A stretch of 64,000 nt of DNA from the NCBI GenBank assembly GCA_016869275.1, contig VGEO01000009.1, forward strand, positions 1-64,000. Reading direction: 5' to 3'. Shown here piece by piece: positions 8,097-18,098 of the stretch. Position 1 is the stretch's first letter, and each line of letters starts with the position of its first letter. The notes below the pieces were generated by a model, which did no database searches, was not told the DNA's origin, and was given only the letters and a program-made list of their open reading frames with translations. This DNA comes from Alphaproteobacteria bacterium. GTDB taxonomy: Bacteria > Pseudomonadota > Alphaproteobacteria > SHVV01. The translations under genes and the position numbers were made by a program.

Positions 8097-9185
8097 ATGC
8101 TAGAGCCTCGAGCCGCGCCGGTCGACGGCGCTGATGGATCGCCCGTGATCGTTCTCGGCATCGAAACGAGTTGCGATGAAACCGCCGCCGCGGTGGTCGA
8201 CGATTCCCGCCGCATCCGCGCCGAGGCGGTGCTCTCGCAGACCGCGGAACATCGCCCCTATGGCGGAGTCGTGCCGGAAATCGCCGCCCGCAGCCACATC
8301 GATCACCTCGACCGCCTGATCGGCGAGGTGATGGCGAAGGCCGGGATCGCTTACCGCGACCTCGATGGCGTCGCCGCCACCGCGGGCCCGGGTCTGATCG
8401 GCGGACTGATCGTCGGGTTGATGACCGGGAAGGCGATCGCCGCCGTGCACGCGTGCCGGTTCATTGCCGTCAACCATCTCGAGGCGCACGCGCTCTCGGC
8501 GCGGCTCACCGGCGCGGTGCCGTTCCCCTACCTCCTGCTCTTGATTTCGGGCGGCCATTGCCAACTCCTCGTGGTCGAGGGGGTTGGCCGCTACCGCCGA
8601 CTCGGCACCACGATCGACGATGCCGTCGGCGAGGCGTTCGACAAGGGCGCCAAGATGCTGGGGCTCGGCTATCCGGGCGGGCCGGCGATCGAGGCGGCGG
8701 CTGCGACCGGCGATCCCGATCGCTTCGAGCTTCCGCGCCCGCTCATTGGCCGACCGGGGTGCGACTTCTCGTTCGCCGGCCTCAAGACCGCGCTGGTTCA
8801 CGCCGTGCGCGCCGCGGCGCCGCTCGATGCCGCGACCGTGGCCGACTTGGCCGCCGCGCTGCAGACCGCGATCGGCGACGTCCTTTGCGATCGCACCCGG
8901 CACGCGCTCGCGACCTATCGCGCCGCCCGGCCGGCCGCGCCGACCCTGGTGGTTGCCGGCGGCGTCGCCGCCAATCGCTACCTCCGCGATCGCCTGGCCG
9001 CACTCGCCGCCCAAGCCGGCGTGACGTTGCGCATCCCGCCGCCACGGCTCTGCACCGACAACGCGACGATGGTGGCGTGGGCCGGGATCGAGCGGCTGCA
9101 GGCCGGGCTCGGCGATCGGCTCGATGCACCGGCGCGGGCGCGCTGGCCGTTGGACCCGGCCGCCGCTCCCGGCGCCAAAGCCTGA
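8097..9185 (+). CDS. tsaD: tRNA N6-threonylcarbamoyladenosine transferase TsaD
   Basis: Transfers the threonylcarbamoyl group to A37 of ANN-decoding tRNAs, with TsaB and TsaE as partners. The 362-residue sequence has the ASKHA-fold signatures VLGIETSCDETAAAVVD, GVVPEIAARSH, the metal-binding HLEAHALS, LLISGGHCQL, GTTIDDAVGEAFDKGAKM, FSFAGLKTAL, VVAGGVAANRYLR and PPPRLCTDNATMVAW. The ATG at 8097 puts about 17 extra residues before the conserved VIVLGIETS; no strong ribosome binding site discriminates among starts. Divergent from hemC and followed closely by an ABM protein and gpsA, an arrangement common in Rhodospirillales. Confidence 0.95.
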   Translation: MLEPRAAPVDGADGSPVIVLGIETSCDETAAAVVDDSRRIRAEAVLSQTAEHRPYGGVVPEIAARSHIDHLDRLIGEVMAKAGIAYRDLDGVAATAGPGLIGGLIVGLMTGKAIAAVHACRFIAVNHLEAHALSARLTGAVPFPYLLLLISGGHCQLLVVEGVGRYRRLGTTIDDAVGEAFDKGAKMLGLGYPGGPAIEAAAATGDPDRFELPRPLIGRPGCDFSFAGLKTALVHAVRAAAPLDAATVADLAAALQTAIGDVLCDRTRHALATYRAARPAAPTLVVAGGVAANRYLRDRLAALAAQAGVTLRIPPPRLCTDNATMVAWAGIERLQAGLGDRLDAPARARWPLDPAAAPGAKA

Positions 9186-9201
9186 TAGCATCGGGCTCGC
9201 C

Positions 9202-9516
9202 ATGCTGGTCGTGATCTTCGAAGTCGAAACCAAGCCGGGGCGAAGCGGCGACTATTTCGCCCTGGCGAGCGCGCTGCGCGCCGAGCTCGAGCGCATCCCG
9301 GGGTTCGTCAGCGTCGAGCGCTTCCGCCACCTGACCGCGCCCGAGAAGTTCGTCTCGATCTCGACCTGGCGCGACGAGGCCGCGGTCCGGGCGTGGCGCG
9401 AACACGCCGAGCATCGTGCCGCGCAGGCACGTGGCAGGGACGATATTTTCGCCGACTTCCGGATCCGGGTGACCGAAGTCGTGCGCGATTACTCGATGGC
9501 CGACCGGACCGGGTGA
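9202..9516 (+). CDS. Antibiotic biosynthesis monooxygenase-domain protein
   Basis: A 104-residue single-domain protein with the ABM ferredoxin-like fold pattern: MLVVIFEVETKPGRSGDYF, IPGFVSVERFRHL, KFVSISTWRDEAAVRAWREH and HRAAQARGRDDIFADFRIRV. Such proteins are dimeric. Some oxidise aromatic substrates or degrade heme, but many small members have no known reaction. The ATG at 9202 lies 16 bases after tsaD. Its TGA overlaps the ATG of gpsA (9514-9518), so the three genes are likely one transcript. Function cannot be narrowed from sequence. Confidence 0.8.
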   Translation: MLVVIFEVETKPGRSGDYFALASALRAELERIPGFVSVERFRHLTAPEKFVSISTWRDEAAVRAWREHAEHRAAQARGRDDIFADFRIRVTEVVRDYSMADRTG

Positions 9517-10511
9517 TGGCGCCGGTCGGGGTCATCGGCGCGGGCGCCTGGGGGACGGCCCTCGCCAACGCAATCGCCGCCAACGGTCATGCCGTAACTC
9601 TGTGGGCGCGCGAGCCCGAGGTCGTCGCCGCGATCAACCGCGATCGTCGCAACCCCGATTTTCTGCCCGGCATCGCGCTATCGCCGGCGATACGGGCGAC
9701 CGCGGTCCTGGTCGAGGCGGCGCAACCGACGGCCGTGTTCCTCGCCGCGCCGGCCCAGCACGTGCGCGCGGTCGTGGCGCCGATCGCGGCGGCATTGGGC
9801 GGAAAGCGGCTCGTCCTCTGCGCCAAGGGCCTTGAGACCGCGACCGGCGCGCTGATGTCGGAGATCGTCCAGGCGGCGGCGCCGGCCGCGACTGTTGCGG
9901 TGCTGTCGGGGCCGACGTTTGCCCATGAAGTCGCGGCCGGAAAGCCGACCGCGGTGACGCTCGCCTGTCGCGACCCGGCGGCCGGCGCCGCCCTGGTCGA
10001 ACTGGTCGGAAGCCGCACCTTCCGCCCTTACCTTTCGCGCGATCCGGTCGGCGCCCAGGTCGGCGGCGCGGTCAAGAACGTGCTCGCGATCGCCTGCGGC
10101 ATCGTCGCCGGCAAGGGCTTGGGCGACAACGCCCGCGCCGCTCTCATCACCCGCGGTTTCGCCGAGATGCTGCGCTTCGGCCGCGCGCTCGGCGCCGAGG
10201 GCGACACGTTGATGGGGCTGTCGGGATTGGGCGATCTCGTTCTCACCTGCACCGGCACCGCGTCGCGCAACTATTCGCTGGGCCTGGCCCTCGGCCAAGG
10301 CGCCGATCTCGGCCGCTACCTCGGCGAGCGCCGTTCGGTTGCCGAAGGCGTCTATAGCGCCGGCGCCGTGGTGGCGCGGGCCGCGACCTTGGGCGTCGAG
10401 ATGCCGATTGCGGGCGCGGTCGATGCCATCGTCAATCGCGGCACCGCGGTCGATGCCGCGATCGCCGCGCTGCTCGCCCGTCCGTTCCGCGCCGAGGGCG
10501 AAACGCGCTAG
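9516..10511 (+). CDS. gpsA: Glycerol-3-phosphate dehydrogenase [NAD(P)+]
   Basis: Reduces dihydroxyacetone phosphate to sn-glycerol 3-phosphate for phospholipid synthesis. The 331 residues start VGVIGAGAWGTALANAIA (Rossmann GxGxxG) and include LCAKGLETATGALMSE, VLSGPTFAHEVAAGKPTAV, the catalytic-region KNVLAIACGIVAGKGLGDN, TRGFAEMLRFG, GLSGLGDLVLTCTG and SRNYSLG, which together are diagnostic. The ATG at 9516 overlaps the preceding TGA by one base. Length is normal for the family. Confidence 0.96.
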   Translation: MAPVGVIGAGAWGTALANAIAANGHAVTLWAREPEVVAAINRDRRNPDFLPGIALSPAIRATAVLVEAAQPTAVFLAAPAQHVRAVVAPIAAALGGKRLVLCAKGLETATGALMSEIVQAAAPAATVAVLSGPTFAHEVAAGKPTAVTLACRDPAAGAALVELVGSRTFRPYLSRDPVGAQVGGAVKNVLAIACGIVAGKGLGDNARAALITRGFAEMLRFGRALGAEGDTLMGLSGLGDLVLTCTGTASRNYSLGLALGQGADLGRYLGERRSVAEGVYSAGAVVARAATLGVEMPIAGAVDAIVNRGTAVDAAIAALLARPFRAEGETR

Positions 10512-10575
10512 CGCGCAAACAGTGGATTCGTGCCTGCCGATTGCCTAGAGTTGCGCGCTTTTCGCGAACCGCCCG

Positions 10576-10983
10576 ATGGCCCACTGGCTGATGAAGACCG
10601 AACCCTCGACCTATTCCTGGGACGACCAGGTGAAGAAGGGCGTCGAGTCGTGGAACGGCGTCCGCAACTTCCAGGCGGCGTCGAACATGAAGAAGATGGC
10701 GGCCGGCGAGCAATGCTTTTTCTACCACTCGGGCGAAGGCAAGGAGATCGTCGGTATCGTCGCGGTTGCGCGCACTTATTATCCCGATCCGACCGATAAG
10801 AGCGGCCGCTTCGGCATGGTCGACGTCAAGACGGTCAAGGCGTTCAAGAAGCCGGTGGCGCTCGCGGCGATCAAGGCCGAGCCCAAGCTCGGCCACCTCG
10901 CATTGGTGCGTCAGTCACGGCTCTCGGTGATGCCGGTCGACGACGCGGCGTGGAAGTTGATTTGCAAGATGGGGGGCGTTTAG
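10576..10983 (+). CDS. EVE domain (PUA-like) protein
   Basis: A 135-residue protein with the EVE-domain signatures at the start (MAHWLMKTEPSTYSWDD), GVRNFQAASNMKKM, GEQCFFYHSG, KEIVGIVAVARTYYPDPT and a C-terminal LGHLALVRQSRLSVMPV. EVE domains are PUA-superfamily pockets that bind modified bases in DNA or RNA; the close relative is the human thymocyte nuclear protein 1. In alphaproteobacteria this gene commonly follows gpsA. Spacing to gpsA is 64 bases. The physiological ligand of the bacterial protein is not established. Confidence 0.88.
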   Translation: MAHWLMKTEPSTYSWDDQVKKGVESWNGVRNFQAASNMKKMAAGEQCFFYHSGEGKEIVGIVAVARTYYPDPTDKSGRFGMVDVKTVKAFKKPVALAAIKAEPKLGHLALVRQSRLSVMPVDDAAWKLICKMGGV

Positions 10984-10985
10984 CG

Positions 10986-11390
10986 GTGAGCGACGAGCAG
11001 GCGGCGCCGCGCGCCTTGAACCCGCTCGAGGCGCGCGAGGTCAATCGACCCCAACCCGGGCACGTGTTGTGCAATCTCGCCGACATCCCCGACGGCGCGA
11101 CCAAGGCGTTCAATTTCGGCAAGGGCTTCGAGCAGTACAAGATGTTCGTGCTGCGCCGCGGCGATGCCTTGTTTTCCTATGCCAACGATTGTCCGCACGT
11201 CCACGGTCCGCTCGACTGGCGGCCGGGCGAGTTCCTGACCGAGGACAACGCGTTCATCATTTGCGCCATGCACGGTGCGATCTTCCAGATCGAAGACGGC
11301 CGCTGTGTCGCCGGCCCCTGCCACGGCCACTATTTGTCGGCGGTACCGGTTGCGGTCGTCGACGGCCGCATTGTCGTCGTCGAACGCTGA
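10986..11390 (+). CDS. Rieske [2Fe-2S] ferredoxin-like protein (first of a pair)
   Basis: A 134-residue soluble protein with a Rieske cluster motif: DCPHVHGPLDW supplies CxH and IICAMHGAIF supplies CxxH. It looks like a stand-alone Rieske ferredoxin or a bacterial NirD/BphF-like electron carrier. The start is GTG at 10986, two bases after the EVE stop; no ATG fits. The next gene encodes a second, clearly related Rieske protein, so the pair arose by tandem duplication. Neither has an oxygenase alpha subunit or reductase next to it, leaving the electron partners unknown. Confidence 0.85.
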   Translation: MSDEQAAPRALNPLEAREVNRPQPGHVLCNLADIPDGATKAFNFGKGFEQYKMFVLRRGDALFSYANDCPHVHGPLDWRPGEFLTEDNAFIICAMHGAIFQIEDGRCVAGPCHGHYLSAVPVAVVDGRIVVVER

Positions 11391-11397
11391 GCAACCG

Positions 11398-11820
11398 ATG
11401 TTTCCGCCGGTCGCGCCCAAACCGGGCGACACGTTGTGCGCATTCGCCGAGATTCCGGACGGCGGCACCTGGTCGCGCCTCTATGGCGAGGCGCGCGAGA
11501 TCTTTCCGATCGTGGTCGCGCGCAAGGGCGAGCGTCTCTACGCCTACGTCAACGTCTGTCCGCACCAATTTCTCCCTCTCGACGGTTACCAAGGCGCGTT
11601 CCTGACCGACGACGGCGACCACCTCTATTGCATGCAGCACGGTGCGGTGTTCCGGCTGGACGACGGCGTCTGCATCGAAGGCCCGTGCGGCGGCCGGCGC
11701 CTGCTGGCGTTCGCGGTCGAGGTCCGCGGGGCCGACGTCGTCATGGGCCGCTGGCCCGATCCGCCGCCCCGGCCGCCGGCCGACCCGAACGACCGCAGCC
11801 CGCCCAATCGCGCCCGATGA
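11398..11820 (+). CDS. Rieske [2Fe-2S] ferredoxin-like protein (second of a pair)
   Basis: A 140-residue protein with CPHQFLPLDG and YCMQHGAVF providing the CxH and CxxH ligands of a Rieske cluster. It shares the framework of the preceding gene: PGDTLCAFAEIPDGG versus PGHVLCNLADIPDGA, FLTDD versus FLTED, and EGPCGG versus AGPCHG. It differs by a Pro-rich C-terminal tail (DPPPRPPADPNDRSPP). The ATG at 11398 is seven bases after the first Rieske stop, and its TGA overlaps the ATG of the MFS gene, so the three are likely translated from one message. Confidence 0.85.
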   Translation: MFPPVAPKPGDTLCAFAEIPDGGTWSRLYGEAREIFPIVVARKGERLYAYVNVCPHQFLPLDGYQGAFLTDDGDHLYCMQHGAVFRLDDGVCIEGPCGGRRLLAFAVEVRGADVVMGRWPDPPPRPPADPNDRSPPNRAR

Positions 11821-13004
11821 CGGGCGCCGCCTTCGGTAAGAATCGCGGCCTCGTGCTGACGCTCGGCGCGCTTTCGGCGTTCGGGCCGATGTCGATCGAC
11901 ATGTACTTGCCGAGCCTCCCCACCATCACGCGCGAGTTCGCGACCGATCAGGCGAGCGTTCAATTGACGCTGTCCTCGCTCCTGGTCGGATTCGCCCTGG
12001 CGCAGCTCTTCTACGGGCCGATCTCCGACCGCTACGGCCGGCGCATGCCCTTGATCGCCGGCATTTCGCTCTATGCGCTGGCAAGTCTCGCCTGCGCCGT
12101 CGCCGCCAACGTCGAGACCATGATCGTCGCCCGCTTCGTCCAGGGCTTCGGCGGGGCGGTCGGGCCGGTGCTGGCGCGGGCGATCGTGCGCGATCTGTTC
12201 GACAAGAACGAATCGGCGCGGATGCTCTCGTTCCTGTTCCTGGTGATGGCGGCGGCGCCGCTGTTGGCGCCGGCGCTTGGCGGCCAGATTCTGACCTTCT
12301 TCGGCTGGCGCACGGTGTTCTGGATCCTGGCCGGGTTCGGCGTTCTCTGTATCGTCCTAGTGGCGTTCGTGCTCGACGAGACGCTGCCCGCCGATCGCCG
12401 CACCAGCCACAACGCGCTCGACATGGCGAAGTCCTACGGCGAGCTGCTGGTCCACAAGCGCTACCTCGGCTACGCCTTCGCCAGCGGCTTCATCCTGGCC
12501 GGGATGTTCGTCTACATCTCGTGGTCGCCGTTCGTGTTCATCGACGGCTTCGGCGTACCGCCGCAGTTTTTCTTCCTGATTTTCTCGACCAACGTCCTCG
12601 GCATGATGGTGTGCGCGAGCCTGAACAGCCGCTTCGTCATGCTGTGGGGCGTCGACCGCATGCTGCTGTTTTCGACGCTGTGGGCGGCGGCGTGGGCGTG
12701 CCTGATGGCGCTGCTCGCCGGGTCGGCCTGGGGCGGGCTGTTCGCGATCGCGATCCCGCTCTTCTTCTATCTGATGACGATCGCGGTTACCGCCGCCAAC
12801 GGCACCGCCGGCGCGCTCGCCGATTTCCCGCACATGGCCGGCACCGCCTCGGCGTTGATGGGGACCATGCACTACGCGCTGGGCGCGATCATGGGCGCCG
12901 CGGTCGGGCTCGTGTTCGACGGCGGCGCGCTGCCGATGGCCGGCGCGATCGCGATCGCCGGCGCGGTCGCGCTGCTGGCGCGGCTGTTCCTGATCGCCAA
13001 GTAA
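11817..13004 (+). CDS. MFS drug-efflux transporter, Bcr/CflA family
   Basis: A 395-residue protein with 12 predicted membrane helices. The N terminus (LVLTLGALSAFGPMSIDMYL, PSLPTITREFATDQASVQLT) and motif A (GPISDRYGRRMPLIAG) are characteristic of the Bcr/CflA group of drug:H+ antiporters, as is GGAVGPVLARAIVRDL in helix 4. Located in the inner membrane; likely exports a small hydrophobic compound, but the substrate is not deducible. The ATG at 11817 overlaps the preceding TGA (ATGA). A consensus promoter for acs begins 15 bases after its stop. Confidence 0.88.
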   Translation: MTGAAFGKNRGLVLTLGALSAFGPMSIDMYLPSLPTITREFATDQASVQLTLSSLLVGFALAQLFYGPISDRYGRRMPLIAGISLYALASLACAVAANVETMIVARFVQGFGGAVGPVLARAIVRDLFDKNESARMLSFLFLVMAAAPLLAPALGGQILTFFGWRTVFWILAGFGVLCIVLVAFVLDETLPADRRTSHNALDMAKSYGELLVHKRYLGYAFASGFILAGMFVYISWSPFVFIDGFGVPPQFFFLIFSTNVLGMMVCASLNSRFVMLWGVDRMLLFSTLWAAAWACLMALLAGSAWGGLFAIAIPLFFYLMTIAVTAANGTAGALADFPHMAGTASALMGTMHYALGAIMGAAVGLVFDGGALPMAGAIAIAGAVALLARLFLIAK

Positions 13005-13018
13005 GCGAGCGGTCGCCC

Positions 13019-13049
13019 TTGCCGGGCAGCGGCGGTCTTCGCCTATAAT
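13019..13049 (+). promoter_or_regulatory. Sigma-70-type promoter for acs
   Basis: A perfect TATAAT lies at 13044-13049, 48 bases before the acs start. TTGCCG at 13019-13024 is a partial -35 match (4 of 6) with a 19-base spacer, slightly long. The -10 consensus is unusual in such GC-rich surroundings, which makes chance less likely. It sits in the only gap between the MFS gene and acs. Confidence 0.5.
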
Positions 13050-13097
13050 CCGCCCCGAGCGAACAAGCGCCCGCCAGCGGCGCGAGGAGGGAAACCG

Positions 13098-15038
<1,941 letters not shown>

Positions 15039-15068
15039 TAGCACCGCGCGTCGGCCGCGACACGCAAC

Positions 15069-15105
15069 GCCCCGCGGCCGCCGCGCCGCGGGGCCGGAGG
15101 ATTTT
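15069..15105 (+). terminator. Rho-independent terminator after acs
   Basis: A 10-bp perfect stem, GCCCCGCGGC (15069-15078) with GCCGCGGGGC (15085-15094), encloses a six-base loop, and TTTT follows at 15102-15105. It lies 30 bases after the acs stop and before the permease array. The T run is short and offset, so termination may be partial. Confidence 0.6.
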
Positions 15106-15143
15106 CGATTGCCGAGCGCGAGGGTCGACGCCGGGGACGGGCG

Positions 15144-15881
15144 ATGATTCCCGAAGGCCTGGTTGCGCCGGAGCTCGCGCTCGCGCTCGCCATCGCCGCG
15201 CTCGCCGGCGTCACCCGCGGCTTCGCCGGCATCGGCTCGGGCTTCATCATGATGCCGCTCTTCAGTCTGCTGTTCGGGCCGCTCGAGGCGGTGATCATCG
15301 TCTGCCTGCTGGACGCGTTCGGCTCGGTGCAGATGTTTCCGTGGGCGCTGCCGCGGACCGATTGGCGCAAGGTGAGCTTCTTGGCGCTCGGAAGCGCGGC
15401 GTTGATCCCGGTCGGCACGCTGCTGCTGATCAATCTCGATCAGGAGCTGATGCGGCGCACGATCGGCGTCGTCGTGATCGGGTTCACCGCTTTCTTGATG
15501 ACGGGGTGGCGCTACCGCGGTCCGGACGGGATCCCGGTTTCGCTCGGGATCGGCGGGCTGGCCGGCTTGCTGTCGGGCGGCACCGGCATGGGCGGGCCGC
15601 CGGTGATCGCCTATCTGCTCGCGACCTCGGCGACCGCCGAGAAGGTCCGCGCCAACATCGTGAGTTACTTCCTGCTGCTCGTGACCTTCATCGTCCTCGC
15701 CTTCGCCTGGAACGGCGCCGTCACCGAGCTCAGCCTGTGGCGCACGGGCTCGCTGTTGCCGGTCTTTCTGGCGGCGCTCTGGGTCGGCGCCAAACTCTAT
15801 CCGCTCGCTGCCGAGCGCACGTTCCGCCGCGTCGCCTACACCTTGATGATGCTCTCGGGCATCACCGCGCTGGTGCGTTGA
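15144..15881 (+). CDS. TauE/SafE family permease 1 of 5
   Basis: A 245-residue, eight-helix inner membrane protein of the TauE/SafE (DUF81) family, whose characterised members export sulfite, sulfoacetate or related organosulfonates. The two family signatures are present: GFAGIGSGFIMMPLFSLLFG in the first half and GGTGMGGPPVIAYLL in the second, reflecting the internal duplication of the fold. The gene is the first of five consecutive paralogs that all read in the same direction. The ATG at 15144 follows a 105-base gap that contains the acs terminator, so a promoter should lie between 15106 and 15143. Substrate unknown; no sulfonate catabolic genes are adjacent. Confidence 0.85.
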   Translation: MIPEGLVAPELALALAIAALAGVTRGFAGIGSGFIMMPLFSLLFGPLEAVIIVCLLDAFGSVQMFPWALPRTDWRKVSFLALGSAALIPVGTLLLINLDQELMRRTIGVVVIGFTAFLMTGWRYRGPDGIPVSLGIGGLAGLLSGGTGMGGPPVIAYLLATSATAEKVRANIVSYFLLLVTFIVLAFAWNGAVTELSLWRTGSLLPVFLAALWVGAKLYPLAAERTFRRVAYTLMMLSGITALVR

Positions 15882-15891
15882 GGAGCGCGCC

Positions 15892-16620
15892 ATGGAAGTC
15901 CTGACCCTCGAACTCGCGCTGGCCGCCGCGATCGCCGCCGGAGCGGCGCTCGCCAAAGGTTTCGCCGGCTTCGGCGGGGGCATGATCATGGTGCCGTTGT
16001 TGGCGCTCGTTTACGGACCGGTCGAAGCGGTCGCGCTGGTCACCATCCTCGAAGGACTCGCGACCTATCAGTTGCTACCGCAGGCGCTCCCAAAAACCGA
16101 GTGGCGCGAGATCGCGCCGCTCGCCGCGCTCACCGCGCTCTTCACCCCGGTCGGCGTATGGGCGTTGATCTCGGTCGATCCGGCGCTGATGCAGCGGCTG
16201 ATCGGTGGGCTGGTGGTCGCGTTCGCGCTGATCGCGCTCTCGGGCTGGCGCTACAACGGCCCGACCCGGCCGGCGCTCACGCTCGGCGTCGGTTCGTTCG
16301 CCGGGCTCTTGATGGGCGGGACCGGCTTGGGCGGGCCGCCCGTGCTCCTCTACATGCTGGCGCGCGCCGGTGCGGCCGATCGCGCCCGCGCCGGCATCAT
16401 CAGCTATTTTGCCATCACGATCACCGTGTTGTTGGCGACGTTGCTGTGGCAGGGGACGATCGGCACGCCGACGCTGTGGCGCTCGGCGGCGCTAACGCCG
16501 CTGTTCCTGGCCGGAACCTGGCTCGGCAGCCGGTTCTACGGCCGCGCCAACGACCAGATGTTCCGCCGCGTCGCGCTCTCGCTCCTGGTCGTGGCGGGCG
16601 CGACCGCGCTCGTCGGCTGA
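15892..16620 (+). CDS. TauE/SafE family permease 2 of 5
   Basis: A 242-residue paralog of its neighbours with eight predicted helices. Signatures are KGFAGFGGGMIMVPLLALVY, YGPVEAVALVTILEG, and GGTGLGGPPVLLYML in the second half. Aligned with copy 1 it keeps the shared pattern LPxTEWR (residues about 64-70), suggesting a conserved cytoplasmic loop across the array. AGGAG just before the ATG at 15892 gives it its own ribosome binding site, 10 bases after copy 1. Inner membrane transporter; substrate unknown. Confidence 0.85.
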   Translation: MEVLTLELALAAAIAAGAALAKGFAGFGGGMIMVPLLALVYGPVEAVALVTILEGLATYQLLPQALPKTEWREIAPLAALTALFTPVGVWALISVDPALMQRLIGGLVVAFALIALSGWRYNGPTRPALTLGVGSFAGLLMGGTGLGGPPVLLYMLARAGAADRARAGIISYFAITITVLLATLLWQGTIGTPTLWRSAALTPLFLAGTWLGSRFYGRANDQMFRRVALSLLVVAGATALVG

Positions 16621-16623
16621 GCC

Positions 16624-17355
16624 ATGGACGCGGTGTTCGTCCCCGACCTGGCCCTGGCCGCGGCGATCGCCCTCGCCGGCGGCGTCATCAAAGGCTTCGC
16701 CGGGTTCGGCGGCGGCATCTTCATGATGCCGCTCCTGACCGTCCTCTACGGCCCGGTCGAGGCGGTGGCGATGGTGCTGCTGCTCGAGGTACCGACCACG
16801 TTCCAGTTGCTGCCGCGCGCAATCCGCGAAACCAACTGGACGATGTCGCTGCCGATTTCGGCCGGACTGTTGCTGACGATCCCGCTGGGTTCGCTGGTTC
16901 TCGTCAGCGCCGATCCGGACTGGATCCGGCGCGGCATGGGCACGGTCGTGATCCTGTTCAGCATCGTCATGTATGCCGGCTGGCGCTATCCCGGTCCCTT
17001 CAACCGCCCGGCGTCGTTCGTGACCGGCCTGCTCGCCGGATTCGCCGCCGGCGCGGCGGCGATGGGCGGCACCATCACCGGGCTCTACATGCTGTCCGCG
17101 TCCGACGACAGCGCCCGCATCCGAGGCAGCAATCTCTTGTTCGCCGCCATCATCATCGCCTTCCTGCTCGCGCTGCTGGCGTGGTTCGAGGCGATCCTGG
17201 CGGCGACGGTGTGGCGCTCGGTTCTGCTGGCGCCGGTCGTGATCGCGGGCGCGTGGGCCGGGACCCATTTCTTCGACCGTTCGAACGAGCGCCTGTTTCG
17301 CCACGTCGCGCTCGGCGTGATCGCGGCCTCGGGCCTGACCGCGCTCGTCAAATGA
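16624..17355 (+). CDS. TauE/SafE family permease 3 of 5 (diverged second motif)
   Basis: A 243-residue paralog. The first-half motif is intact (KGFAGFGGGIFMMPLLTVLY, YGPVEAVAMVLLLEV), but the second-half motif is GAAAMGGTITGLYML where copies 1, 2 and 5 have GGPP. This segment normally lines the pore-like centre of the fold, so the change may alter substrate choice. It begins three bases after copy 2, and its TGA overlaps the start of copy 4 (ATGA at 17352-17355). Inner membrane; substrate unknown. Confidence 0.82.
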   Translation: MDAVFVPDLALAAAIALAGGVIKGFAGFGGGIFMMPLLTVLYGPVEAVAMVLLLEVPTTFQLLPRAIRETNWTMSLPISAGLLLTIPLGSLVLVSADPDWIRRGMGTVVILFSIVMYAGWRYPGPFNRPASFVTGLLAGFAAGAAAMGGTITGLYMLSASDDSARIRGSNLLFAAIIIAFLLALLAWFEAILAATVWRSVLLAPVVIAGAWAGTHFFDRSNERLFRHVALGVIAASGLTALVK

Positions 17356-18098
17356 TCGCCGCCCTCCTCCACGAGATCGCGACCCCGGCCTTCGCCATCG
17401 CCGCGGTCGCCATCGCCGCCTCCGGCCTCGTCAAGGGTTTCGCTGGGTTCGGCGTCGCCATGGTCGGCGGCCCGGTGCTCGCCGTCCTCTATTCGCCGGT
17501 CGAGGCGATCGCCACCATCTTGGCGCTCGAGCTCGTGACCGCCGCCCAGCTGGTGCCGCGGGCGGCGGCGCGCGCCGAATGGCCGATCGTCGCGCCGCTC
17601 GTGCTCGCGAGTTGGCTCACGGTCCCGATCGGCTCGTATTTCCTGGTCGCGTTCGACCCGCTCATCGTCCGCCGTGCCATCGCCGCGACCGCTTTTCTGT
17701 TCGCCCTCGTCATGCTGGCGGGCGCCCGCTACCGCGGCCGCCAGTCGCTGCCGATCAGCTTGGGCATCGGCGTCGGCAGCGGCGTCATCACCGGGGCAAC
17801 CGGCATGGGGAACCCGCTGCTCATCCTCTACGTCCTGGTCGGGAGCGCGCCGGCCGAGCGGCTGCGCGCCAATATCGTGATGCTCTCGTTCCTGATGGTG
17901 TCGGCCGCGGCGGTGTCGCTGCTCGTCAACGCCGAGCTCGCCGCGGCCGCGCTGGTGCGCGCCGCGGCGCTGGTCCCGGTCGTGGCGATCGCGACCATGA
18001 TCGGCGCCAGGCTGTTCGGCCGCGTCAGCGACACCCTGTTCCGCCGCTTTGCGCTCGCCGCTATCGTCGCGACCGCCCTCACCGCCTTGATCGTCTGA
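17352..18098 (+). CDS. TauE/SafE family permease 4 of 5 (diverged second motif)
   Basis: A 248-residue paralog starting at the ATG at 17352 inside the stop of copy 3. First-half motif KGFAGFGVAMVGGPVLAVLY is slightly altered; the second reads GATGMGNPLLILYVL, replacing the usual GGPP by GNPL. The remainder follows the family pattern (YSPVEAIATILALELV, SAPAERLRANIVM). Eight predicted membrane helices. Translational coupling on both sides implies coordinated production of the set. Substrate unknown. Confidence 0.82.
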   Translation: MIAALLHEIATPAFAIAAVAIAASGLVKGFAGFGVAMVGGPVLAVLYSPVEAIATILALELVTAAQLVPRAAARAEWPIVAPLVLASWLTVPIGSYFLVAFDPLIVRRAIAATAFLFALVMLAGARYRGRQSLPISLGIGVGSGVITGATGMGNPLLILYVLVGSAPAERLRANIVMLSFLMVSAAAVSLLVNAELAAAALVRAAALVPVVAIATMIGARLFGRVSDTLFRRFALAAIVATALTALIV

